From: a virus
Direction: 5' to 3' (one strand)
IMG/VR virus record: IMGVR_UViG_3300032334_002066
Coordinates: 1-27,515 of that record
DNA: 27,515 nucleotides
Below are positions 12,980 through 17,492 of the stretch, piece by piece (positions within the stretch are counted from its first letter, which is position 1; each line of letters opens with the position of its first letter). Below the pieces are notes generated by a model. The model saw nothing but the letters and a program-made list of their open reading frames with translations, searched no databases and had not been told where the DNA came from. Both the position numbers and the translations under genes were made by a program.

Positions 12980-13096
12980 ATGAAAACAATAGAAGTTACA
13001 CAACAAGAAATAAATCAAGCAACACGTCCTAACGTGTATAGGAATAAAAAGAAATATACAAGAAAAGATAAACACAAAGGGAATAAAGATTGTTAA
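12980..13096 (+). CDS. Small basic protein, 38 aa
   Basis: Reads MKTIEVTQQEINQATRPNVYRNKKKYTRKD and ends KHKGNKDC, stop TAA 13094-13096. Strongly basic. An in-frame ATG at 12962 exists but lies only 4 nt after the -10 box, close to the expected transcription start, so 12980 is preferred. Small basic peptides of the type RPxVYxxKKKYxRK occur in many T4-like phages, as I recall. Probably nucleic-acid binding, by inference from charge only. The next promoter's -35 lies inside it. Confidence 0.6.
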   Translation: MKTIEVTQQEINQATRPNVYRNKKKYTRKDKHKGNKDC

Positions 13097-13112
13097 AATT
13101 GATTCGTATATT
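13080..13112 (+). promoter_or_regulatory. Phage promoter with -35 inside coding sequence
   Basis: GGAATA 13080-13085 in the Gly-Asn codons of the upstream gene, 17 nt, TTCGTATATT 13103-13112, then AGTATAAAT. Serves the 13146 gene. Confidence 0.75.
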
Positions 13113-13145
13113 ACAGTATAAATAAAAAATATAAAAAGAAAAGTT

Positions 13146-13346
13146 ATGAAATTTGAAAGTATTAAAGAATTAAATTTGTTTATAAATGAATTTGATGAAG
13201 TTGATTTTGTAGATAATAATGATGAAAGTGAGTTTTTAGATTTAGTAAATGAAGAATTAAAAAATTATAAAAGAAAAAATCCTTTTAATGTTAATAATTG
13301 TTTGATTAAATTAGAAAATAAAGGATTGTTAGATAAGTTTTGTTAA
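13146..13346 (+). CDS. Hypothetical acidic protein, 66 aa, C-poor gene
   Basis: Acidic N-terminal two thirds rich in Asp, Glu, Asn and Phe, and a basic-to-hydrophobic end (NCLIKLENKGLLDKFC). Only two cytosines occur in the 201-nt coding strand, so Ala, His, Gln and Thr are absent and there is one Pro. Unrecognised. Its own promoter at 13080 and another right after its stop make it a single-gene unit. Confidence 0.6.
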   Translation: MKFESIKELNLFINEFDEVDFVDNNDESEFLDLVNEELKNYKRKNPFNVNNCLIKLENKGLLDKFC

Positions 13347-13379
13347 GGAATAAGTAAAACAAAATATAATTCGTATATT
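13347..13379 (+). promoter_or_regulatory. Phage promoter, consensus form
   Basis: GGAATA 13347-13352 directly after the TAA stop, 17 nt, TTCGTATATT 13370-13379, then AGTATAAAT. Serves the 13429 GRPVN-repeat gene. Confidence 0.8.
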
Positions 13380-13428
13380 ACAGTATAAATAAGAAATATA
13401 AATAATTAAATTTAAAAAAAGAAAAGTT

Positions 13429-13749
13429 ATGAAAAGTGAAGTTAAAAGTGTAAAATTAGGACGTCCTGTAAATGAAAACAGTGTAAGACAATTAAGGATT
13501 AAAGAGTTAGAAAGTAAAAAAGAGTTAGGATTGTTAAAAAGAGGACGTCCTGTAAATGAAAATAGTGAAAGACAAAAGAGGATTAGTGAGTTAGAAAATA
13601 AAAGAAAAAATGGAGAGTTGAAAAAAGGACGTCCTGTAAATGAAAATAGTGAAAGACAGAAAAGACTAAAAGAGTTAGAGAGTAAAAGAGAGTTAGGTTT
13701 AGTTAAAAGAGGACGACCTAAAAAAGATAATAATGAAATAGCTGCTTAG
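13429..13749 (+). CDS. GRPVN-repeat (AT-hook-like) protein A, 106 aa
   Basis: Built from three tandem units of about 29 residues, each opening with GRPVNENS(x)RQ and continuing in a charged helix (KRISELENKRKNGELKK type), plus a final KRGRPKKDN. The four GRP cores, mostly preceded by K/R, are AT-hook-like; AT-hooks insert GRP into the minor groove of AT-rich DNA. The phage protein could coat or bridge AT-rich DNA, including its own genome. It has a paralogue at 16562; the two bracket the C-poor gene block. Preceded by AAAGTTATG. Confidence 0.75.
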   Translation: MKSEVKSVKLGRPVNENSVRQLRIKELESKKELGLLKRGRPVNENSERQKRISELENKRKNGELKKGRPVNENSERQKRLKELESKRELGLVKRGRPKKDNNEIAA

Positions 13750-13774
13750 GAATAAAATAATAATCATCATCAAA

Positions 13775-13807
13775 GGAAGCCTCTTATTAAAGAGGCTTTC
13801 GTATATT
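13775..13807 (+). promoter_or_regulatory. Phage promoter fused to a terminator-like hairpin
   Basis: GGAAGC 13775-13780, 17 nt, TTCGTATATT 13798-13807. GGAAGCCTCT (13775-13784) pairs with AGAGGCTTTC (13791-13800) around TATTAA. Serves the 13833 gene. Confidence 0.8.
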
Positions 13808-13832
13808 GATAACATAATTAAAAAGATAAAAG

Positions 13833-14033
13833 ATGAAAAATATGAATGAATTAATCAGTGTAAGTGAAGTGAGTGATGAACGTTATGAAATAATTGATAA
13901 ACTTGTTATTGGTAGTGAATTAAAAGACTTTTTTAGATCTGTTGAAAAAATACAAAAGACGTTAAATAAACATAATATTGAAGCAAAAGAACAATATGAA
14001 TATCTATTGACTTTAATGATTAATCAGTGTTAA
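13833..14033 (+). CDS. Hypothetical helical protein, 66 aa
   Basis: Helical sequence SDERYEIIDKLVIGSELKDFFRSVEKIQKTLNKHNIEAKEQYEYLLTLM. A second start three codons in (MNELIS) is possible. No known domain. Single-gene unit; GGAATA follows the stop. Confidence 0.6.
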   Translation: MKNMNELISVSEVSDERYEIIDKLVIGSELKDFFRSVEKIQKTLNKHNIEAKEQYEYLLTLMINQC

Positions 14034-14066
14034 GGAATAAGTTTATTAAAAAATAATTCGTATATT
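14034..14066 (+). promoter_or_regulatory. Phage promoter, consensus form
   Basis: GGAATA 14034-14039 directly after the stop, 17 nt, TTCGTATATT 14057-14066, then TGTATAAT. Serves the 14092 gene. Confidence 0.8.
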
Positions 14067-14091
14067 AAATGTATAATTAAAAAGATAAAAA

Positions 14092-14280
14092 ATGACAGTA
14101 AAAGAATTAATTGAAGAGTTAGAAAAAGTAAAAAATAAGAATTTAAAAGTAGTTGTTAGAGGATGTGATCCAACGGACTGGGTTTATAATAATGAAGTTG
14201 AAGATGTTGGTGAACAAAATGTTTATGATGAAGAAATAGGTTATAGAAAACGATTTGTAATTGATGGAGGAATGTTTTAA
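14092..14280 (+). CDS. Conserved small phage protein, 62 aa
   Basis: Begins MTVKELIEELEKVKNKNLKVVVRGCDPTDWVYNNEVEDV and ends FVIDGGMF. The layout (short helix, strand LKVVV, Asp/Gly turns, closing VIDGG) matches a small family I recall from phages and mobile elements with the 'TVKELIEEL...D' opening. Function unknown. Its last codons carry the GGAATG -35 of the next promoter. Confidence 0.7.
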   Translation: MTVKELIEELEKVKNKNLKVVVRGCDPTDWVYNNEVEDVGEQNVYDEEIGYRKRFVIDGGMF

Positions 14281-14301
14281 TACATTTCTCCTTCGTATAT
14301 T
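14269..14301 (+). promoter_or_regulatory. Phage promoter with -35 inside coding sequence
   Basis: GGAATG 14269-14274 in the closing Gly-Gly-Met codons, 17 nt, TTCGTATATT 14292-14301. Serves the 14324 gene. Confidence 0.75.
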
Positions 14302-14323
14302 GATGATATAAAAAGAAAATAAA

Positions 14324-14452
14324 ATGAGTGAAGAAGAAAGAAAAGAATTAGAATTGTTAGCATTTTTATTAATCCAGGAAGTGAATACTGTACAATTTAT
14401 TTTTATGCCTGAAGTGTTTAGATTTGAAGATAGTATAATTAGATTAAACTAA
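14324..14452 (+). CDS. Small hypothetical protein, 42 aa
   Basis: ATG 14324, stop TAA 14450-14452: MSEEERKELELLAFLLIQEVNTVQFIFMPE and a short end FRFEDSIIRLN. Acidic front helix, hydrophobic strand. Placed between a promoter (14269-14301) and the next one (14453), which supports it as a real single-gene unit. Unrecognised. Confidence 0.55.
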   Translation: MSEEERKELELLAFLLIQEVNTVQFIFMPEVFRFEDSIIRLN

Positions 14453-14485
14453 GGAATAACTTAATTAAAGTAAGATTCGTATATT
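14453..14485 (+). promoter_or_regulatory. Phage promoter, consensus form
   Basis: GGAATA 14453-14458 directly after the stop, 17 nt, TTCGTATATT 14476-14485, then GGTATAAT. Serves the 14510 gene. Confidence 0.8.
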
Positions 14486-14509
14486 TCAGGTATAATTAAA
14501 GAGATAAAA

Positions 14510-14731
14510 ATGAAAAAAGAAGAATTAAATTTAAAAATTAAAGAATTAAAAGATTTTGGTTTTACAGGGAATAGTATTGAGTTTAAAGAATTATTAATAA
14601 CTTGTTCAACTCAGGAAGATGAGAAAGAAACTCCTTATTACTTTGTTTATGAAGAGGAAGATGAAAGTGAGGATGGAATTTTTAGTTCTCTTAATTCAGA
14701 GGAAATAGTAGAGTTTGTTTTTAATTATTAA
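14510..14731 (+). CDS. Hypothetical protein, 73 aa
   Basis: Basic helical start (MKKEELNLKIKELKDFGFTG), a Tyr/Glu middle (TPYYFVYEEEDESEDGIFSS) and a closing IVEFVFNY. Small acidic protein, unrecognised. The last + strand cytosine before the C-free run is at 14697 in its 3' end. Confidence 0.6.
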   Translation: MKKEELNLKIKELKDFGFTGNSIEFKELLITCSTQEDEKETPYYFVYEEEDESEDGIFSSLNSEEIVEFVFNY

Positions 14732-14745
14732 ATAAATAAATAAAA

Positions 14746-14778
14746 GGAATAAGTAAATTAAAAAGAAATTTGTATATT
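14746..14778 (+). promoter_or_regulatory. Phage promoter, TTTGTATATT variant (no C)
   Basis: GGAATA 14746-14751, 17 nt, TTTGTATATT 14769-14778. The C of the consensus TTCG is replaced by T, consistent with its position in the C-free run. Serves the 14829 gene. Confidence 0.75.
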
Positions 14779-14828
14779 AATAATATAAAAAGATAAATAA
14801 ATAAAGTATAATTAAAAAAAGAAAAGTT

Positions 14829-15245
14829 ATGAAAAAGTTAAGTAAATTGGAATTGGATATTGTTGTAAATGAAGTAGTTAATAATATTAAAAGTATTGAA
14901 GAGAATAAAAGTAAAGAATTATTTGAAAAAAGTGAAAATAAAGATTTATTTTTAAGTAAAGTAAATGAAATGAAAGAATTAGAAGATAAATTAGATTTAT
15001 TAAATAAAGAAATTAATATATTAGAAAAAGAATTTGTTAAAGAAGGATTAAGAGTATTTTTTATTAGTAAAAATAATAGAGGATATGGAAATAATAAAAA
15101 TAAATTATTTAATGTTAATTTAGAAAATGGTAAAGGAAGTAGTTTTAGTTTATATAAAGATATTGAAAAAGAAATTATATTAAGTAGTTTAGAGGATATG
15201 AATATTAAAGAATTAATAAAGGATTTAATAGAGAAGTTTAAATAA
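14829..15245 (+). CDS. Cytosine-free gene, predicted coiled-coil protein, 138 aa
   Basis: The coding strand has no cytosine from start to stop. The protein therefore contains no Ala, His, Pro, Gln or Thr (nor Cys or Trp); Ser is only AGT, Leu only TTA/TTG, Arg only AGA. Residues 1-76 are a long charged helix with heptad-like Leu/Ile spacing (SENKDLFLSKVNEMKELEDK region), probably a coiled coil. A short strand/Gly-Asn segment follows (FFISKNNRGYGNN), then helices at the C-terminus. No family recognised. Its C-free DNA is the extreme of the C-poor block 13100-16500. Confidence 0.65.
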   Translation: MKKLSKLELDIVVNEVVNNIKSIEENKSKELFEKSENKDLFLSKVNEMKELEDKLDLLNKEINILEKEFVKEGLRVFFISKNNRGYGNNKNKLFNVNLENGKGSSFSLYKDIEKEIILSSLEDMNIKELIKDLIEKFK

Positions 15246-15268
15246 ATAAATAATAAATAAATAATATA

Positions 15269-15301
15269 GGAAGCCCTTTTTATAAGGGCTTTTTGTATAT
15301 T
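15269..15301 (+). promoter_or_regulatory. Phage promoter fused to a hairpin, TTTGTATATT variant
   Basis: GGAAGC 15269-15274, 17 nt, TTTGTATATT 15292-15301. GGAAGCCCTT (15269-15278) pairs with AAGGGCTTTT (15284-15293) around TTTAT. The hairpin holds the first cytosines after the C-free run. Serves the 15338 gene. Confidence 0.75.
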
Positions 15302-15337
15302 AAATGTATAATTAAAAAAGATAAAAAAATAAAAGTT

Positions 15338-15754
15338 ATGTTTGGTAAAATTGATATTGAAAAAACTAAAGGAAGTTTATTAGTAAGAAATGAAATAATT
15401 GAAAAATTAGATAAAGAATTAGGAGTTAAATTTGGTTATAGTTTTAATGATTTATATGGTGTTAAAGGAGGAGTTGTTAGAAGATTGAAAGGTGGGATTG
15501 TTAATAGAGAAATGATGGAGAGAGGTAGTAATATGAAGATGTATAATGAATTGTTTAATAAAGTAAAAGAATTTATTGAGAATTTAGAATTTGAAAATTA
15601 TAAAATTGAATTAAATAAGAAAATGGATTATGGTTGGAATGATTATATGAGAATGAAAGAATATGGATTTGAAGGTAATTTTGAAGATTATAAGAATTTT
15701 AGAATTGAAAATGAAGGAACTTTGATATTAAAGATTAAGTGGGAAGTTGAATAA
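15338..15754 (+). CDS. Hypothetical protein, 138 aa, nearly C-free gene
   Basis: Start chosen at ATG 15338 (AAAGTTATG context). An upstream ATG at 15293 lies inside the promoter hairpin and -10 box and would add 15 residues. Only two cytosines in 417 nt; no Ala, Cys, His, Pro or Gln. Sequence has GVKGGVVRRLKGGIVNRE in the middle, suggesting a Gly-rich loop, then helices and a beta end (TLILKIKWEVE). Same length as the 14829 gene but not similar in sequence. Function unknown. Confidence 0.65.
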   Translation: MFGKIDIEKTKGSLLVRNEIIEKLDKELGVKFGYSFNDLYGVKGGVVRRLKGGIVNREMMERGSNMKMYNELFNKVKEFIENLEFENYKIELNKKMDYGWNDYMRMKEYGFEGNFEDYKNFRIENEGTLILKIKWEVE

Positions 15755-15768
15755 AATAAAATAATTAA

Positions 15769-15801
15769 GGAAGACCCTTTTATAGGGTCTTTTCGTATAT
15801 T
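15769..15801 (+). promoter_or_regulatory. Phage promoter fused to a terminator-like hairpin
   Basis: GGAAGA 15769-15774, 17 nt, TTCGTATATT 15792-15801. GGAAGACCCT (15769-15778) pairs with AGGGTCTTTT (15784-15793) around TTTAT. The A/T change in the stem is compensated on both sides compared with the GGAAGCCC hairpins. Serves the 15827 gene. Confidence 0.8.
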
Positions 15802-15826
15802 GATTGTATAATTAAAAAGAAATAAA

Positions 15827-16018
15827 ATGATTGATTTAAAAAATGTTATTAGTTTAATTGAAATTAAATTTTGTAAAAAAGTAAGTTGTATAGTAAGAGA
15901 AGATGGTAGTGATAAATGTTGGTTAGTTATATTTGAAGGAGAAACTGAGTTTAAGTTTATTAGATTAGATGATAAGGACATAGAAATGATAAATAAATTT
16001 AGTATATTAAATGTATAA
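15827..16018 (+). CDS. Hypothetical protein, 63 aa
   Basis: Alternating helix and strand: IDLKNVISLIEIKFCKKVSCIVRED, CWLVIFEGETEFKFIRLDD, IEMINKFSILNV. Two Cys near residue 20 in a strand. Unrecognised. Its 3' end contains the -35 and -10-like boxes of the next promoter (15976-16008), so the last codons are under two constraints. Confidence 0.6.
   Translation: MIDLKNVISLIEIKFCKKVSCIVREDGSDKCWLVIFEGETEFKFIRLDDKDIEMINKFSILNV
15976..16008 (+). promoter_or_regulatory. Degenerate phage promoter fully inside a coding end
   Basis: GGACAT 15976-15981, 17 nt, TTAGTATATT 15999-16008, then TGTATAAT. Both boxes lie within the 15827 gene. Serves the 16033 gene. Confidence 0.55.
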
Positions 16019-16032
16019 TTAAAAATAAAAAG

Positions 16033-16176
16033 ATGGATATTGGTTTTGTTTATAAAGGAGTGTTAGTGTTATTTGATAAAAAAATTGGATATTTTTTATA
16101 TATTGGGGAAGATAAATTTACATTCCCAGATAAAGAAACAATTAAAGATTTTATAAATAAAGAGTTAATGGAATAA
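16033..16176 (+). CDS. Small hypothetical protein, 47 aa
   Basis: ATG 16033, stop TAA 16174-16176: MDIGFVYKGVLVLFDKKIGYF, then LYIGEDKFTFPDKETIKDF and NKELME. Beta-rich. Its final Met-Glu-stop codons spell the GGAATA box of the next promoter exactly. Unrecognised. Confidence 0.55.
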   Translation: MDIGFVYKGVLVLFDKKIGYFLYIGEDKFTFPDKETIKDFINKELME

Positions 16177-16202
16177 AATAATATAATGTAGTTTCGTATA
16201 TT
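16170..16202 (+). promoter_or_regulatory. Phage promoter made from the upstream stop codon
   Basis: GGAATA 16170-16175 consists of the last G of Met, the Glu codon and the first two bases of TAA. Seventeen nt, TTCGTATATT 16193-16202. Serves the 16227 gene. Confidence 0.75.
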
Positions 16203-16226
16203 GAGTGTATAATTAAAAAAAGAAAT

Positions 16227-16310
16227 ATGATAGGTAGTATAGTTTATTTAAGTTTGTTATTGAATGTAGTATTAATTATGAAATTAATTAGTAAATCAGG
16301 GAATAAGTAA
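16227..16310 (+). CDS. Tiny single-span membrane peptide, 27 aa
   Basis: ATG 16227, stop TAA 16308-16310. Residues 4-19 (SIVYLSLLLNVVLIMK) are hydrophobic, with a short basic tail (KLISKSGNK). It fits a single-pass small membrane protein. Too short to classify, but it has its own promoter upstream and another after it. Its Gly-Asn codons supply the next GGAATA. Confidence 0.45.
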   Translation: MIGSIVYLSLLLNVVLIMKLISKSGNK

Positions 16311-16332
16311 GTTAAATTAAAGTTTGTATATT
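16300..16332 (+). promoter_or_regulatory. Phage promoter, TTTGTATATT variant, -35 in coding end
   Basis: GGAATA 16300-16305 in the last codons of the 16227 gene, 17 nt, TTTGTATATT 16323-16332, then GGTATAAT. Serves the 16357 gene. Confidence 0.7.
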
Positions 16333-16356
16333 AAGGTATAATTAAAAAAAGATAAA

Positions 16357-16500
16357 ATGAAAAAAAGTTTAAGTTTAGTAAAAGGTAATTTAGTTGATAA
16401 AGTTTGTATTACTTTAGGTTTAGGATTTATAGTTGGAATAGTAAGTTTAATAATATATAATTGTATTGCTATTGGAACTACTTGTTATTTTAGTGTTTAA
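16357..16500 (+). CDS. Small membrane protein, 47 aa
   Basis: ATG 16357, stop TAA 16498-16500. A basic start (MKKSLSLVKGN) is followed by a membrane span of about residues 16-38 (VCITLGLGFIVGIVSLIIYN) and a short end with Cys. Single-gene unit directly followed by GGAATA. Function unknown. Confidence 0.55.
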   Translation: MKKSLSLVKGNLVDKVCITLGLGFIVGIVSLIIYNCIAIGTTCYFSV

Positions 16501-16533
16501 GGAATAAGTAAGTAAATAGATAATTCGTATATT
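16501..16533 (+). promoter_or_regulatory. Phage promoter, consensus form
   Basis: GGAATA 16501-16506 directly after the stop, 17 nt, TTCGTATATT 16524-16533, then ATATAAAT. Serves the 16562 GRPVN-repeat gene and perhaps the RNA at 16914. Confidence 0.8.
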
Positions 16534-16561
16534 GATAATATAAATAAAAAGAAATAAAGTT

Positions 16562-16894
16562 ATGAAAAAAGTTGAAGTAAAAGAAGTAAAGCAATTAGGC
16601 CGTCCAGTTAATGTTAATAGTGCAAGACAAATCCGTTTAGCAGAGTTAGCGGTTAAAAAAGCAAATGGTGAGTTGAAACGTGGACGCCCTGTAAATGAGA
16701 ACAGTGAAAGGCAAGCTCGATTAGCTAAGCAAGAAATAAATAAGATATTAGGTGTAGGGCAAGGACGCCCTGTAAATCCAAATAGTGCTAGGCAGTTAAG
16801 ATTAGCTGAGTTGAAGGCTAAGGCTGAGTTAAATGGTGGTACCGTTAAACGTGGACGACCAGCTCAAGTTAAAGGTGATGAAGTGGCTGGATAA
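16562..16894 (+). CDS. GRPVN-repeat (AT-hook-like) protein B, 110 aa
   Basis: Three units of about 27-30 residues opening GRPVN(V/E/P)NS(A/E)RQ, each followed by a helix (RLAELAVKKANGELKR type), and a terminal KRGRPAQVKGD. Paralogue of the 13429 gene, but with normal cytosine use (Ala and Pro abundant), so the pair shows how composition differs inside and outside the C-poor block. Likely binds AT-rich DNA through its GRP cores; inferred from the motif only. A perfect 7-bp hairpin (AAGTGGC/GCCACTT, 16881-16901) spans its stop codon. Confidence 0.75.
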   Translation: MKKVEVKEVKQLGRPVNVNSARQIRLAELAVKKANGELKRGRPVNENSERQARLAKQEINKILGVGQGRPVNPNSARQLRLAELKAKAELNGGTVKRGRPAQVKGDEVAG

Positions 16895-16901
16895 GCCACT
16901 T
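16881..16901 (+). other. Hairpin across a stop codon
   Basis: AAGTGGC (16881-16887) pairs perfectly with GCCACTT (16895-16901) around the loop TGGATAA, which holds the stop codon. No U-run follows, so it is probably not a full terminator; it may be a processing or 3'-protecting stem before the RNA at 16914. Confidence 0.5.
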
Positions 16902-16913
16902 GAATAAAAATAT

Positions 16914-17039
16914 AGTCAGGTGGCGGAAATGGAAGACGCTATGGCCAAGTAACTGAATCCTAGGGAAATGTACAATCCCAATTGGCAGTAAGTGAACCCA
17001 TACCAGACGTGGATGCAGGTTCGAATCCTGTCCTGACTA
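16914..17039 (+). tRNA. tRNA-Leu-like RNA with oversized anticodon region, 126 nt
   Basis: Perfect acceptor stem AGTCAGG (16914-16920) with CCTGACT (17032-17038), a Leu-type D-arm GCG/CGC with GG in the loop (16923-16939), and T-arm GCAGG-TTCGAAT-CCTGT (17015-17031). The middle is about 40 nt too long for tRNA-Leu. A stem of about 9 positions with one mismatch (16940-16948 with 16982-16990, core GCCAA/TTGGC) closes a 33-nt region containing GGGA/TCCC. No anticodon is assignable and CCA is not encoded. The last 27 nt match the RNA at 5037 with one difference. Terminator downstream. Confidence 0.6.
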
Positions 17040-17040
17040 C

Positions 17041-17094
17041 TATCTTTTTAATTATACGACCTGTGAGCCCGAGTAATCGGGCTTTTGGGGTCTG
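17041..17094 (+). repeat. Terminator cassette, copy 1 of direct repeat
   Basis: About 54 nt beginning TATCTTTTTAATTATACG and ending GGGGTCT, repeated at 17424-17476 with few changes. Contains the terminator at 17066-17087. Confidence 0.75.
17066..17087 (+). terminator. Intrinsic terminator after the tRNA-like RNA
   Basis: AGCCCGA (17066-17072), loop GTAA, TCGGGCT (17077-17083), then TTT. A perfect 7-bp GC-rich stem. Confidence 0.8.
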
Positions 17095-17127
17095 GGAATA
17101 TGGGTTGGGTAAATGGGTTCGTATATT
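17095..17127 (+). promoter_or_regulatory. Phage promoter, consensus form, last of the series
   Basis: GGAATA 17095-17100, 17 nt, TTCGTATATT 17118-17127, then GTATAAAT. The spacer is unusually G-rich. Serves the 17152 gene; no further exact family member is seen downstream. Confidence 0.8.
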
Positions 17128-17151
17128 GAGTGTATAAATAAATTGAGAAAC

Positions 17152-17409
17152 ATGATTAAAGTTGATTTTACAGTGAGTGATTTAAGTGGTAAAGTAATTA
17201 AGACATACGCCCTAAACCTAGAACCAAGCCAAATATTGATTGAGGTTGATAACGCTAGAGAGGTATGGGATGAGTACCATGTTAGAGCCAAGAGCGATAA
17301 CCCAATTGCTCCATTTGAGGTGTTTAAGACCAAGACCTATAAGCAGGAGATGATGGAGCGCCAGTACATGCTTGACTTACATGATGAGGTATGTGACCAA
17401 GATTTTTAA
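17152..17409 (+). CDS. Hypothetical protein, 85 aa
   Basis: Start at ATG 17152 rather than 17113, because 17113 lies within the promoter. Beta-rich start (MIKVDFTVSDLSGKVIKTYAL), then EVWDEYHVRAKSDNP and a helical Met/Lys-rich C-terminus. Normal cytosine use, unlike the genes just upstream. It lies between the two copies of the terminator cassette. Unrecognised. Confidence 0.65.
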   Translation: MIKVDFTVSDLSGKVIKTYALNLEPSQILIEVDNAREVWDEYHVRAKSDNPIAPFEVFKTKTYKQEMMERQYMLDLHDEVCDQDF

Positions 17410-17423
17410 ATAAGCAACAATTT

Positions 17424-17476
17424 TATCTTTTAATTATACGCCCTATGAGCCCGAGCAATCGGGCTTTCGGGGTCTA
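17424..17476 (+). repeat. Terminator cassette, copy 2 of direct repeat
   Basis: Begins TATCTTTTAATTATACG and ends GGGGTCT. Same order as copy 1 at 17041-17094, with a handful of substitutions and one T fewer. Confidence 0.75.
17448..17468 (+). terminator. Intrinsic terminator after the 17152 gene
   Basis: AGCCCGA (17448-17454), loop GCAA, TCGGGCT (17459-17465), then TTCGGGG. Stem identical to copy 1; loop changed GTAA to GCAA. The U-run is short (TTTC), so efficiency may be lower. Confidence 0.7.
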
Positions 17477-17492
17477 GAAAACAGAGACACAT

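Noticed and set aside
13748-13753. GGAATA just after the 13429 gene stop
   Set aside because: No decamer lies at 17 nt; the working pair is GGAAGC 13775 with TTCGTATATT 13798. Probably a relic or chance.
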